Origin: DATJLQ01 sp035509415
GTDB lineage: Bacteria > Pseudomonadota > Alphaproteobacteria > JACZXZ01
Direction: 5' to 3'
Assembly (NCBI GenBank): GCA_035509415.1
Contig: DATJLQ010000132.1
Coordinates: 1 to 64,000, forward strand
Length of the DNA stretch: 64,000 nucleotides
In this document: one piece after another, positions 31,016-40,301 of the stretch
Numbering within the stretch: the first letter of the stretch is position 1
How the letters are laid out: each line of letters begins with the position of its first letter
Notes under the pieces: generated by a model
What the model was told of the DNA's origin: nothing
Seen by the model: the letters and a program-made list of their open reading frames with translations, nothing else
Database searches by the model: none
Position numbers and translations under genes: made by a program

Positions 31016-32329
31016 ATGCGTATCGCCATCTTCGCCCATGAATTCCCGAGCCCGAGCGAGACCTTCGTGCTCGATCACGCGATCGGTCTCGTCGAGCGCG
31101 GCCACGACGTCGCCGTGTTCGCCGATGCGCCGCGCGCCGGGACGCCGCTTCCGCCTGAGTTCGAAGCGCACCGGCTCGACGCCCGCAGCTTCCATCCGGA
31201 CATCCCCGCAAGCCATGGACGACGCGTGCGAAACGCCATCGTTCCGGCCTTGGAGCTCGGACGGCACCGGCTTCCCCTGGCACTGAGGTCGCTCGATGCG
31301 ATGCGCCACGGGCACGATGCCTTGTCGTTGCGTCTGCTTTATTGGAGCGCGCTCCTCGCGCGCCAGCCGCCCTTCGACCTGATCCATTGCCATTTCGGCC
31401 CGATCGGCGATTGGGTCGCGACCTTGCGCGAGATCGGCGCGATCCGGGGCCGCCTGGTCACGACCTTTCACGGCGTCGACGTGAGCGCGCTTCTCGGCGG
31501 CGCGCCGCAACGCTACCGGCAACTCTTCGCGCGCGGCGACCTCTTCCTCGCGGTTTCGGATCATTGGCGCGCGCGCCTCGCGGCGCTCGGCTGCGACGAG
31601 GCGCGTCTTCTGACCCAGCGCATGGGCGTCGATCTCGCGCGTTTCCGCTTTCGCGCGCGCCGGCCCGAGGTGGGAGCGCCGCTCCGCATCCTGACCGTCG
31701 GCCGGCTGGTCGAGAAGAAGGGCGTCGATTGGGCGCTACGCGCGGTCGCGCGCGCTTGTGGGCAAGGTGTTTCGCTCAGGCACACGATCGTCGGCGACGG
31801 GCCGATGCGCGCAGCCCTCGAGCGCGAGGCGCTCGGTCTCGGTCTCGAGCGCGTGGTCGAGTTCCTCGGCTGGCGGAGCCGCGCCGAGGTGGCCTCGCTC
31901 ATGGACCGGCACGACGTCATCCTGGCGCCCAGCGTCACCAGCGACGCAGGCGATCAGGAGGGCATTCCCGTGACGCTCATGGAGGCGATGGCGGCCGGCA
32001 TGATCGTGGTCTCGACGCGCCATAGCGGCATCCCCGAGCTGGTCGAAAGCGGGATCACGGGATTTTTGGCGCCCGAGCGGGACGCGGCGTCGCTCGCGCA
32101 TTTCCTCTGCCACCTCGCCGACGCGCCGGCGGAGTTCGAGCGCATGGGCCTCGCCGCGCGCGGGAAGATCGAGCGTGAGTACGACCGCGCGAAGCTCGAT
32201 CGGCGGCTCGAGGCGATCTATGCCCGGCTGCTCGCGACAGAAACAAATGCGCGCGATGAAATCGGGCTGAGCCCCCGCGCCGCACGCGACGCTCACGCGC
32301 CGAGCGGCGTGCCGTCCTCGTCCGAGTGA
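31016..32329 (+). CDS. family 4 glycosyltransferase
   Basis: A 437-residue GT-B glycosyltransferase. The N-terminus MRIAIFAHEFPSPSETFVLD is typical of colanic-acid/amylovoran-type enzymes. The acceptor domain has HCHFGPIGDW and TFHGVDVS. The donor domain starts at about 222 with LTVGRLVEKKGVDWALRA, and QEGIPVTLMEAMAAGMIVVS with SGIPELVESGITGFLA is the conserved nucleotide-sugar binding region. GGAGAA 6 nt before ATG 31016 is a good site. It is the last gene of the rightward operon. Its last 37 bp overlap the 3' end of the leftward beta-helix gene. Confidence 0.9.
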   Translation: MRIAIFAHEFPSPSETFVLDHAIGLVERGHDVAVFADAPRAGTPLPPEFEAHRLDARSFHPDIPASHGRRVRNAIVPALELGRHRLPLALRSLDAMRHGHDALSLRLLYWSALLARQPPFDLIHCHFGPIGDWVATLREIGAIRGRLVTTFHGVDVSALLGGAPQRYRQLFARGDLFLAVSDHWRARLAALGCDEARLLTQRMGVDLARFRFRARRPEVGAPLRILTVGRLVEKKGVDWALRAVARACGQGVSLRHTIVGDGPMRAALEREALGLGLERVVEFLGWRSRAEVASLMDRHDVILAPSVTSDAGDQEGIPVTLMEAMAAGMIVVSTRHSGIPELVESGITGFLAPERDAASLAHFLCHLADAPAEFERMGLAARGKIEREYDRAKLDRRLEAIYARLLATETNARDEIGLSPRAARDAHAPSGVPSSSE

Positions 32330-33561
32330 GGCGGGCCGTTCTTGATGCGAAGCCGGCCCTTGGCGTCGACCCAAAGCCGGTAGGTCCCGAGCTGGATCAG
32401 GTCGGCGCCGTTCCACGCGGCGCCGAAGCGCGCACCGGCGCCGCCCGTGCCGAGCTCGACCGCGCCGAGCCCGGCCGCGCGATCGACGCCGCCGCTGCAG
32501 CCGATGAGCGCGATGCCCGCGTCGGGCCGGCCCGCGAGCTTCGCGAGCTTGGCCTCCTTGGCGGCACCGCCCCCGCTCGCGCGGCAGCCGATCATGGTGA
32601 GCTCGCCCGTCACGTAAGCGCTCACGAGATGGGTCTGGCGATAGATCGAATAGGCGGTGCAGCCGACGAGGGTACCGAAATTCAGGAGCCGCAGCCCGGC
32701 GTCGCCGGCCGCGAAATTCGCCGCACTCTGATGGTTGTTCTCGAAGCCGCAATTCGAAAGCAGCGTGCAGCCGTTGGTCGCGGCAAGGCCGAACTTGCCG
32801 TTGAGCAGGAAATAGCAGCCATGGAAGCCCACATCGGCGGCGCCGTTCGCGATCAGCGCCCCTTGCTCGCGGTTGCCGCCGAAGACGCAGCCGAAGACAT
32901 GCACCGCCGAGAGGACCGTGTTCTCGGGCCCGTGGCTGAAGACGGCACCGTTGCCCTTGTTGTCGCGGAAATAGCTGTTGAAGACTTGGCCCTCGAATAC
33001 GTTCCCAACGAGCTCGAGGCCGGTGCCGCCGCAACCCTGTACGGTGAGATCGCGTAGGCAAAAATTGTAGAAATAGGTGCCGCGCCGGCCGCTGTCGATC
33101 GAGAGGCCGGCACCCTCGCCGCCGTTTCCTTGAATCCCCAAGCCCTCGATCACGGTGAAACGCAGCGTCGCCTCGTTCACGAGCCGGATGACCGGGCTTC
33201 CGTCCCGGATGTCGGAGAGAATCACGGCACCATGGGCGAGGATGCCGTTGCCGCGCGTGATGTTCCCGTCGGCCCCGTGCACGGTCGCGATGCGGAGCGT
33301 GCGCGTGATTCGGTAGGCGCCGGGCGGAATGCGGAGATAGGCCGCCTTGTCGCCCGCGAAAGCCCGGTCGAGCGCTTTCTGGAGGGCTGCGGTGTCGTCG
33401 CTCCGGCCGTCGCCCTTGGCGCCGAAGCGGTCGGCCGACAGCATCGGCGTCGTCGGGTCGGGGGCCGCGGAAGCGCGCGTCGAGGCGAGCGTTGCGGCGC
33501 TGCCGAGGCCCGCCAGCGCCCCGGTGCCGGCGATGAGGGTGCGGCGATTGATCCCGCTCAC
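32293..33561 (-). CDS. Tat-exported right-handed beta-helix (pectate-lyase-like) protein
   Basis: A 422-residue exported protein. The N-terminus NRRTLIAGTGALAGLGSAAT is a twin-arginine signal with cleavage near TRASAAPD. The mature part opens with DRFGAKGDGRSDDTAALQKA, the hallmark of the pectate-lyase-superfamily beta-helix (Pectate_lyase_3). Repeating Asn/Gly/Val coils (GNGILAHGAVILSD, GGTGLELVGNVFEG, NGKFGLAATNGCTLLSN) continue to about 350. Such proteins in polysaccharide loci may cut, epimerise or bind the polymer in the periplasm. The start is GTG 33561, overlapping the upstream stop (GTGA). The 3' end overlaps the converging glycosyltransferase by 37 bp. Confidence 0.82.
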   Translation of the reverse strand: MSGINRRTLIAGTGALAGLGSAATLASTRASAAPDPTTPMLSADRFGAKGDGRSDDTAALQKALDRAFAGDKAAYLRIPPGAYRITRTLRIATVHGADGNITRGNGILAHGAVILSDIRDGSPVIRLVNEATLRFTVIEGLGIQGNGGEGAGLSIDSGRRGTYFYNFCLRDLTVQGCGGTGLELVGNVFEGQVFNSYFRDNKGNGAVFSHGPENTVLSAVHVFGCVFGGNREQGALIANGAADVGFHGCYFLLNGKFGLAATNGCTLLSNCGFENNHQSAANFAAGDAGLRLLNFGTLVGCTAYSIYRQTHLVSAYVTGELTMIGCRASGGGAAKEAKLAKLAGRPDAGIALIGCSGGVDRAAGLGAVELGTGGAGARFGAAWNGADLIQLGTYRLWVDAKGRLRIKNGPPHSDEDGTPLGA

Positions 33562-34811
33562 GGCACCCTCGCGAGAATACGCCGGTAGAGCGCCCGGTAT
33601 TGCTGCGCCACGATCGCGATGTCGAAGGCGCTCGCCGCCTTGCGCCGCGCCTTGTCGCCGAGGCGGCGCGTGCGGTCCGGGTCCGCGAGGCACCAGGCCA
33701 TGCCGTCCGCGAGCGCGGCACTGTCGAACGGCGTCGCGAGATAGCCGGTCTCCTGGTGGTCGACGATGTCGACCGGCCCGCCGCTTTCGAACGCCACGAC
33801 CGGCGTGCCGCAGGCCATCGCCTCGACCAGCGTCTTGCCGAACGCCTCCTGGGCGGACGGGGCGACCATCACGTCGGCCGCCGCATAGAGACGCGCGAGG
33901 GCCTTGTCGTCCTCGATCCAGCCGACCGACCGGGTCGGGAGCCCGAGGTCCGGCAGCGCCTCCTTGCCCCGATAGCCGAATACGACGATCTCGGCCCGCT
34001 CGGCGCCGCCGCGTCCCGCGAGGCAACGCGCCGCCTCGACGAAATGCGCGAAACCCTTGCGCGGATCGTCGAGCGCTCCCACCGCGCCGTACAAGATTTG
34101 ATGCCGGCCCGCCTCGAAATTCCACGCCGCCTTCGCAGCACTCTTGTCGACCGCGCGGAAGCGGCGCGTGTCGATGCCGTTCGGAATGACCGTGATCGGC
34201 ATGTCCTCGAAGATCGGCGTCTTCTCGGCGCATTCGGCGAGCCAGGTGCTGATTGCGACGAGCCAGAGATCGGTCCCGCTCCATTCGTCCTTCTTGCGCA
34301 GCCAGGTCCGGTGGCTGACGTCGTCGCGATCGTTCGAGCGCAGTTGGGGACAGAGGCCGCAGCCCGCGAGATAGCGCTCGCAGCCGGCGGAATAATGGCA
34401 GCCGCCGGTGAGCGCCCACATGTCGCGTAGCGTCCAGACCACGGGGCAGCGGAACCGCCTCAGGAGATCGAGCGGCACGAAGCCCCCTCCCACCCAATGG
34501 AGATGCACGAGGTCGGGCGCGAGCGCCTCGACCGCGCGATCCACCTGGGAGGGCAGCCAGCCGAGGGTCCAGAAGGAATCGGCCGTGCGCCGGTAGCGGT
34601 AGAGCGGCAGCGTGTCGAGCGCCACGCGCGCGCGGTTCGAGAGGCGGCCGAGCGTGCCGCCATATTGCACCACGTCCTCGTCGTCGCCGTATTTGCGCGC
34701 GACCAGCATGGTCGAATCGACACCCTGCTGCTTCAGCTCGCGATGCAGCCAATAGGCCCCGCGCGCGGCCCCGCCCATGACGTCGAAGGTGCTGAGATGG
34801 AGCACGCGCAT
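33558..34811 (-). CDS. family 4 glycosyltransferase
   Basis: A 417-residue GT-B glycosyltransferase. The N-terminus MRVLHLSTFDVMGGAARGAY is typical of WcaC/AmsD-like enzymes. An acceptor-domain Cys/His cluster (GGCHYSAGCERYLAGCGLCP, about 142-161) is characteristic of that subgroup. The donor domain includes VIPNGIDTRRF and EAFGKTLVEAMACGTPVVAF. GGTGAGG before ATG 34811 supports the start. It lies just after the Wzy-like gene (4-bp gap) and its stop is shared with the beta-helix gene start, so the three are one operon. The sugar transferred is unknown. Confidence 0.9.
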   Translation of the reverse strand: MRVLHLSTFDVMGGAARGAYWLHRELKQQGVDSTMLVARKYGDDEDVVQYGGTLGRLSNRARVALDTLPLYRYRRTADSFWTLGWLPSQVDRAVEALAPDLVHLHWVGGGFVPLDLLRRFRCPVVWTLRDMWALTGGCHYSAGCERYLAGCGLCPQLRSNDRDDVSHRTWLRKKDEWSGTDLWLVAISTWLAECAEKTPIFEDMPITVIPNGIDTRRFRAVDKSAAKAAWNFEAGRHQILYGAVGALDDPRKGFAHFVEAARCLAGRGGAERAEIVVFGYRGKEALPDLGLPTRSVGWIEDDKALARLYAAADVMVAPSAQEAFGKTLVEAMACGTPVVAFESGGPVDIVDHQETGYLATPFDSAALADGMAWCLADPDRTRRLGDKARRKAASAFDIAIVAQQYRALYRRILARVP

Positions 34812-34815
34812 GGCC

Positions 34816-36168
34816 TCACCCTGGATCGGACAGGGCGCCGTGCGGCGCCAGGATGCGCGGCTCGATCCGGACGCGGCCGCGCACGAACAGCCGCTCGCGC
34901 TCATGCAGGATGGTGAGCGCGCAGCCGAGGAAGAACACGGTCCAGGTCTTAGGCGAGACGTAGGCGCCCGACGCCTGGCCCAGCACGGACCACACGATCC
35001 AGCAGAAGGCGATGCTCGTCGCACCCAGCTCGTGAAGCAGAAAAGACAGTCCTATCAATAGGATGACGCCCCACACGACGCCCAGATAAATCCAGTGCGC
35101 CCAGAAATAATTGGCGAGCGCGTGAATCGAGCTGCCGTAATTCCAATCATGGGCGAGGTCGGCGCTGCGCTCGAAGGTCTGCCGGATCGAATCGGCGATG
35201 AAGGGCTCGCCCGTGAGACCGGCGCCGGCGATCGGATAATGCTCGACCGTTTTGCGCGCGACCACGGCGGGCGCGACGATGCGCGCGAAGAAGCTCGGAT
35301 CGGCGCCGCTTTGGATCGCGTCGATGCGCTCGGCGTAGAGCGTGCGGGAGAGATAGAGGCAGGCGCCCAAGAGCGCGATCATGAGTGCCACCGTCGCCGT
35401 GACGCGCGCGGGATTGTAGCCGAGGCCGCCCGCGCGCGGCTCCCGCGCCGCGAGCAGGATCTCGTAGGCCGGAACCAGGACGAGGCCGAGAACGAGGGTC
35501 GGGCCGCGCATGAGATAGAAGGCGGCGGCGAAGAAGGCGCCGTAGAGCGGAAGCTTCCAGCGCCGCTGCGACAGCACGTACCAGGCGAACGCGAAGAGCG
35601 TGAAGCCGAAGCTGACGGCCGACGGCTCCGAGGTGAACAGCTTCGGCCGGATGCGCCCGTAGAGCAGCTCGTCGCGCGCGTCGGATTCGTAGAGTCCGAA
35701 GCTGTAGACGTGGTCGCGGAACCAGTTGCTCAAATCGCGGAACGGCGCAAAATAATTCTCGAGCGCGCAGCCCACGATGATCCCGAGCGTGAAAAGGAGA
35801 AAGATGCGCGCGAGGCGGGCGCGGTCGTAGGCGAGCATCGTGACGAAGACCGCGTAGCAGATGACGAAGGAATATGTCAGCTGAACCAGGCCGGTGAAGC
35901 GCTTCGAGAGGAATCCGTAGTCGCTCGCGGCGCAAATCGAAGCGAGATAGAGCAGGAGCACGAACAGGATCGCGCGCACGTGGCGCTCGTCGAGCCGGTG
36001 GAGCTGCTTCAGGAGCAGCACCATGCCCGCGGTGCCGGCCACCACGTTCGGCACCGGCACCGTCGCCGTGAGCCTGATCTCGATGCCGAGATAGATGCCG
36101 GCGAGGAACAGGACCAGGAGAATGGTGTCGAGCGCGTCGGGCGCGCGCCATTCGGGTGCGCCGCTCAT
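34816..36168 (-). CDS. polytopic membrane protein, probable Wzy-type polymerase or O-antigen ligase family
   Basis: A 450-residue inner-membrane protein with about 10-12 hydrophobic segments and a larger periplasmic loop at about 275-350 (SRTLYAERIDAIQSGADPSF, then EHYPIAGAGLTGEPF). This layout, and the gene's place among glycosyltransferases and a flippase, fit the Wzy polymerase/O-antigen ligase group, whose members share little sequence. It would join repeat units on undecaprenyl diphosphate in the periplasm. The ATG 36168 overlaps the stop of the upstream glycosyltransferase (ATGA). Identification rests on topology and context. Confidence 0.68.
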   Translation of the reverse strand: MSGAPEWRAPDALDTILLVLFLAGIYLGIEIRLTATVPVPNVVAGTAGMVLLLKQLHRLDERHVRAILFVLLLYLASICAASDYGFLSKRFTGLVQLTYSFVICYAVFVTMLAYDRARLARIFLLFTLGIIVGCALENYFAPFRDLSNWFRDHVYSFGLYESDARDELLYGRIRPKLFTSEPSAVSFGFTLFAFAWYVLSQRRWKLPLYGAFFAAAFYLMRGPTLVLGLVLVPAYEILLAAREPRAGGLGYNPARVTATVALMIALLGACLYLSRTLYAERIDAIQSGADPSFFARIVAPAVVARKTVEHYPIAGAGLTGEPFIADSIRQTFERSADLAHDWNYGSSIHALANYFWAHWIYLGVVWGVILLIGLSFLLHELGATSIAFCWIVWSVLGQASGAYVSPKTWTVFFLGCALTILHERERLFVRGRVRIEPRILAPHGALSDPG

Positions 36169-37442
36169 GGGGCGGCCAGCGCGGGAAGCGCCCCTTCGCC
36201 GAGGCCGGGGAGATCGGGAAGGTCGGGGAGCTCGGGCTCGGAGGCGGCGGCCGCAAGCGCCGCGATCGACGCGCGCAGCCGCTCGCCCCGGCTCGCCCAG
36301 TCGAATTCCCGGTCGCAAGCGGCATAGGCGCGCGTCTGAACGGCGTCGAGCAATGTCAAATCGTCGAGGGCCGCGACCGCACCGCGCGCGAGCGAGCCGT
36401 AATCGCCATAAGCAAGCACGCTGTCTCCGGGCGCGAGCGGCGTTCCGGCGAGGCAGCTTTCGAGCGTCGCGATCGGGACGCGGTTGAAGACGTAGGTCAG
36501 GATCTTGAGCTTGAAGCCGCCGCCGAGACGCTCGGGCAGGATCGCGAGGCGCGCGTTGCCGAGATAGGGCTCGACGCGCGAAACCTCGCCGACGAAGCGC
36601 GTCGCCGCGGTCTTGCGCGCGAGGGCCCTGAGGAATTCAGGCCGGCCGTTTCCGACCACGATCAGCTCGGCGCCGGCGGCAGCGAACAGAGGATCGGCGA
36701 CCGCGAGGAACGCCTCGAGATTTGCCTGCTTCGCGATCCATTCGAAGCTGCCGACGATGGCGGCGCGGCGTGGAATCGTCTCATCGATCCGGCGCGCGGC
36801 GACGCGGCCCTCGGCATAGCCGGGCGTCAGGACGATGGTCGGCCGGCCCGGGCGCTCGGCCGCGAATTTGGCCGCGTCCGCCGAGGTGATCGCGGTCACG
36901 AGATCCGCCGCCGCCACGATCTCGCGCTCGAGCCCCGCGACCTTGCGCGCGTCGGATTTGAGATAGAGGCGCGCCAAGCCTCGGCCGGGCATGTTCGCCG
37001 CGAGGTCGGCGCGCATCGTCGTCTCGTGGTTATGCGCGACATAGACCAGCCTCGGCCGCGCGCGCCCGACGACCGCGGCCGCTTGCAACAATGCCAGCGC
37101 CCAGCCCGCATAAAGCCCGTCGAGGACGACGCAGTCCCAGGGCTCGCGGCGCAGAAGCGACTTGAACCGCGCGCGCATCTCGCGCGTGGCCGAACGATGC
37201 ACGACATGGGGCAAGTCCGAGAGGACGCTCTGCCAGGCGGCGTTGCGCCGCGCTCCCGCGAGACGCCAGGTGACCCGCCCTTCGACGTCGCCGTCGCGAC
37301 GCGCCGAATGCCGATGGGCGCCGCACAGCACCTCGAGCTCGGCCCCCGCGGCGGCGAACGCCTCGATGAGACGGCCCGAATAGATGCGCTGTCCGTCGTG
37401 CGCCGGCGTCGGATCGATCCACGTCAACCACAGGCATCGCAT
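36165..37442 (-). CDS. glycosyltransferase
   Basis: A 425-residue GT-B glycosyltransferase of family 4 type. MRCLWLTWIDPTPAHDGQRI, with YSGRLIEAFAAAGAELEVL, is the N-terminal fold, and LVYVAHNHETTMRA is an acceptor-domain loop. The donor domain includes AAIVGSFEWIAKQANLEAFL (about 218) and LPERLGGGFKLKILTYVFNR, a pattern seen in sugar transferases of the GtrB/RfaG-like group. The C-terminus ends in a Pro-Leu-Asp/Gly repeat (LPDLPDLPGLGEGALPAL), probably disordered. It lies in a leftward operon after wcaJ (36-bp gap) and overlaps the Wzy-like gene. Confidence 0.85.
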   Translation of the reverse strand: MRCLWLTWIDPTPAHDGQRIYSGRLIEAFAAAGAELEVLCGAHRHSARRDGDVEGRVTWRLAGARRNAAWQSVLSDLPHVVHRSATREMRARFKSLLRREPWDCVVLDGLYAGWALALLQAAAVVGRARPRLVYVAHNHETTMRADLAANMPGRGLARLYLKSDARKVAGLEREIVAAADLVTAITSADAAKFAAERPGRPTIVLTPGYAEGRVAARRIDETIPRRAAIVGSFEWIAKQANLEAFLAVADPLFAAAGAELIVVGNGRPEFLRALARKTAATRFVGEVSRVEPYLGNARLAILPERLGGGFKLKILTYVFNRVPIATLESCLAGTPLAPGDSVLAYGDYGSLARGAVAALDDLTLLDAVQTRAYAACDREFDWASRGERLRASIAALAAAASEPELPDLPDLPGLGEGALPALAAP

Positions 37443-37478
37443 GTCACGGCCGCGGATGTGGCGCGAGCGCGGTCCGGA

Positions 37479-38942
37479 TCAGAACGCGTTCGAGCCGGTG
37501 AAGCCCTTGAACAGGGTGAGCAGGATGATGCGCATGTCGAACCAGAGCGACCAATTGTCGATGTAGACGAGGTCGTGCTCGACCCGTTTCCGGATCTGCT
37601 CCAGCGTGTCGGTCTCGCCGCGCCAGCCATTGACCTGGGCCCAGCCGGTGATGCCCGGCTTCACGCGGTGGCGCGCGGTGTATTGGCGCACGGCTTCCTG
37701 GTAGAGGCGCCCGGCCGCCTTGGCCGAAAGCGCGTGCGGCCGCGGCCCCACGATCGACATCTCGCCGCGCAGCACGTTGATGAATTGCGGCAGCTCGTCG
37801 AGGCTGTACTTGCGCAGGAACGCCCCGAGCCGCGTGATGCGCGGATCGTTCCGGCGCGTGAGCTGCTCCGCGTTCGGGTCGCGCTGGTCGTCGTACATGG
37901 TGCGGAACTTGAACACCTGGATGTACTGGTTGTTGAAGCCGTAGCGCCGCTGCTTGAAGAAGACCGGGCCCGGCGTCTCGAGCTTGATGAGGAGCGCGAT
38001 CGCCGCCATCGCGGGCGCGATCAGCGCCAGGATGAGCGCACCCAGGACGCGGTCCTCGAGCGCCTTCACGATGAGGCGCCAGTCCGTGAGCGGCCGGTCG
38101 AATACGGTGAGGACCGAAAGCCCGTCGACCGAGCGGGAGCTCAGATTGGCGAAGGGCGCGCCGAGCCCGCCCGGACAATAGAGCACGTCGACCGGAAGCT
38201 CGCGCAACCGGCCGAGGACGCGCAAGAGCCGCCCCTCCTCGGCGGGCGGGATCGCGACGATGACGGTCTCGACCGCATCGCGCCGCACCAGGCGCACGAG
38301 CGATGCAAGATCGCCGATCCCGCTCGCGCCCGCGCGCCGGTCCGAGAACAGACCCACGATGCGCACCTCCGAATCCGGCCGGGTCCCGAAATGGCGCGCG
38401 ACCCGCTGCGCGGCCTGAACGGTGCCGATCACGGCGACGCTGCGGCACAAGCGCCCGGCCGCGGACCAGCGCCGGATCTGCGCCCGCATGAGCGCCCGTG
38501 CCGTCACCAGCAGCGCCGCGGTCGAGCCGAACCACAGCACGCTCCAAAGACGCGAATAGTCGCCCGAGGTCTTGGTCAAGTAGCTGATCGCGATCAGCAT
38601 GAACATGGTGACCGACCAGCCGCCCAAGGTGCGGCTGATCGGGATGCGGCGATGGGCGAGCGCCTCGAAACCGTAAAGGCCCATGGCGCGGAATACGTTG
38701 ACGCCGAGCAGGACGCCGAGGAGCGACACGAGCGCGTAGTCCGACCAGCGCGAGTAGGGATCGTGCAGCAGCCAAATGAGGTAGGCGCCGTAGCTGCAGC
38801 CGAAGACGATCGCGGCGTCGAGCATCGCCATGGTGCCGCACACCACCGGCTTCGAAAGGCGCGGGCTCGCGGCGGGCGCATCGGTGGCGCCCGCGACGCC
38901 GATATTTCCCGTCAACGTCGTCGCGCGTCCGTCGCTTGCCAT
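37479..38942 (-). CDS. wcaJ: undecaprenyl-phosphate glucose phosphotransferase (WcaJ family)
   Basis: A 487-residue polyprenyl-phosphate hexose-1-phosphate transferase, the enzyme that starts the repeat unit by moving glucose-1-phosphate (or a related sugar phosphate) from UDP-sugar to undecaprenyl phosphate. Four or five N-terminal membrane segments (about 35-155), a Rossmann-like central domain (about 170-280), one more hydrophobic hairpin (about 300-322), then the catalytic Bac_transf domain: FKFRTMY, DELPQFINVLRGEMSIVGPR and HRVKPGITGWAQVNGWRGE. ATG 38942 has GGAG 7 nt upstream and is preferred to ATG 38954. GalU in the same island would supply UDP-glucose. A TGATCAC element lies upstream at 39028. 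Confidence 0.95.
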   Translation of the reverse strand: MASDGRATTLTGNIGVAGATDAPAASPRLSKPVVCGTMAMLDAAIVFGCSYGAYLIWLLHDPYSRWSDYALVSLLGVLLGVNVFRAMGLYGFEALAHRRIPISRTLGGWSVTMFMLIAISYLTKTSGDYSRLWSVLWFGSTAALLVTARALMRAQIRRWSAAGRLCRSVAVIGTVQAAQRVARHFGTRPDSEVRIVGLFSDRRAGASGIGDLASLVRLVRRDAVETVIVAIPPAEEGRLLRVLGRLRELPVDVLYCPGGLGAPFANLSSRSVDGLSVLTVFDRPLTDWRLIVKALEDRVLGALILALIAPAMAAIALLIKLETPGPVFFKQRRYGFNNQYIQVFKFRTMYDDQRDPNAEQLTRRNDPRITRLGAFLRKYSLDELPQFINVLRGEMSIVGPRPHALSAKAAGRLYQEAVRQYTARHRVKPGITGWAQVNGWRGETDTLEQIRKRVEHDLVYIDNWSLWFDMRIILLTLFKGFTGSNAF

Positions 38943-39027
38943 GTAACGCTCCATGCTCAGGATCGAACTCGATCTCCCGAGTGTGGCGCGTCAGGCGCGG
39001 AAGGCGCGTGACCAAGCGGGGACGGCT

Positions 39028-39040
39028 TGTGATCATTCGG
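39028..39040 (-). promoter_or_regulatory. TGATCAC element, site A (wcaJ)
   Basis: In the leftward sense this reads CCGAATGATCACA, 85 bp before ATG 38942. The same 13 bases occur at 44568-44580 upstream of wza, with variants at 51353-51365 and 27013-27025. The orientation relative to the downstream gene is the same in all four. Confidence 0.5.
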
Positions 39041-39053
39041 AGGCCGGCGCGCA

Positions 39054-40301
39054 TCAGGCGGCTCTTTCCGCGATCGGCGTGGGCGCTTTCGCTTCCACGA
39101 GCCGGTCGACGATGGTCGCGACGAAGTCCCCGGGCGAGCGGTTGGCGGCGAAGCGCGCCATTCCCGCGGGATCGGCCACGCTGGCGGGTCCGGAGCGCGC
39201 GATCCGGGCGATCGCATCGGCGATTTCGCTTGGATTTGTCGTATCGACCGCGAGACCGAGGCGATAATCGCGCGCGAAGCGGCCGAGCAGGCCGAAGGAC
39301 TGGGTGACGATCGGCCGTCCGAGCTTCGCCGCCCATAGCAGCACGCCGCTCGAGCCGACGAAGCGTTGGTAAGGGGCGAGCACCGCGTCGCTCGCCTCGA
39401 CCAGGGTCGCGACCTCGCGATCCGACAGCCAGCGATCCACGAGGCGCAGCCAAAGCTCGGGCCGCGTGGCCGAAAGCTTTCGAAGGCGCGTGCGGAGCTC
39501 GGCGCGAATCGCGGGATCGACTTGACCCGCGATGGCGACCGCGATCTTGCGCGCGATTTCGGGCTCCAACCGCGCAAGCGCCTCGATGAGCGCGAAAACG
39601 CCCTTCCGCTCGGTCAACGACCCGAACAGCACGAAGCGCGTGCGCGCGACGGGGAATCGAACGGCCGGGGACGTCGCGACGAGCCCGGCCGGCAAGGGTG
39701 CCGCCGGATCGGGAATCGTGTGGACCTTGCTTCCATGGCGATAATGGCGCCGTGCATAAGGCGTGAAATAGGGATCGAGGGAGAAGAGTGCGGCGAGCGC
39801 CGGGTGGCGCAGCATGGCCGGATAGAGAAGGCGCTTCCGCACATCGCGCAGCCGCTCGGCCGCACCCGGCCGATAGGGGCCGAGGCTCGGATAATGGACC
39901 GAGGGGCGGAACAGGATGCCCGCGAGGCGCAGCCCGTGGGTCGGGAGCTGGAGGGCGAGCGGCAACGAGAGATGATCGAGGCCGAGGAAGAATCCCGTGT
40001 CGGCGCCGCAGTCGCGCGCGTAGCGCCCCATCGCGCGCCAGCGCGAAAAGGCGCTGGTCGCAAGCCTCGAGGCGAGGCAGCCCGCGACCTCGCCGGGGGC
40101 CAGCGTCGCGACCCGAATGTCGTCGATCGATTCCGCCGCCATCATCTCGGCGAGGGGTGTCGCAAGCCCCGGGGCGACCGCCATCGAGAGACGCAGGCTC
40201 AGCCCGCGCGTGCAACGCGCGAGATGGGTCAGCCATTCGAGCGCGTGGCCGCGCGCATCGGGCTCGAGCACCAGCATATGCCGGGTTCCCTCAGGCGCCA
40301 T
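39054..40301 (-). CDS. glycosyltransferase
   Basis: A 415-residue GT-B glycosyltransferase. The N-terminal domain (MLVLEPDARGHALEWLTHLA) is unlike the other transferases in the window. The C-terminal donor domain is standard: RFVLFGSLTERKGVFALIEA at about 223, VAIAGQVDP, LVEASDAVLAPYQRFVGSSG, and LLWAAKLGRPIVTQSFGLLG. GAGGTGG before ATG 40301 is a good ribosome site, and the start overlaps the end of the wcaI-like gene by 11 bp. The donor sugar and acceptor are unknown. It ends 111 bp before wcaJ; the gap contains the TGATCAC element, so wcaJ probably has its own promoter. Confidence 0.86.
   Translation of the reverse strand: MAPEGTRHMLVLEPDARGHALEWLTHLARCTRGLSLRLSMAVAPGLATPLAEMMAAESIDDIRVATLAPGEVAGCLASRLATSAFSRWRAMGRYARDCGADTGFFLGLDHLSLPLALQLPTHGLRLAGILFRPSVHYPSLGPYRPGAAERLRDVRKRLLYPAMLRHPALAALFSLDPYFTPYARRHYRHGSKVHTIPDPAAPLPAGLVATSPAVRFPVARTRFVLFGSLTERKGVFALIEALARLEPEIARKIAVAIAGQVDPAIRAELRTRLRKLSATRPELWLRLVDRWLSDREVATLVEASDAVLAPYQRFVGSSGVLLWAAKLGRPIVTQSFGLLGRFARDYRLGLAVDTTNPSEIADAIARIARSGPASVADPAGMARFAANRSPGDFVATIVDRLVEAKAPTPIAERAA

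Noticed and set aside
28968..31283. A 771-codon frame opposite gmd and the flippase
   Set aside because: It is an antisense shadow caused by high third-position GC; Glu/Arg/His-rich low complexity and no ribosome site.
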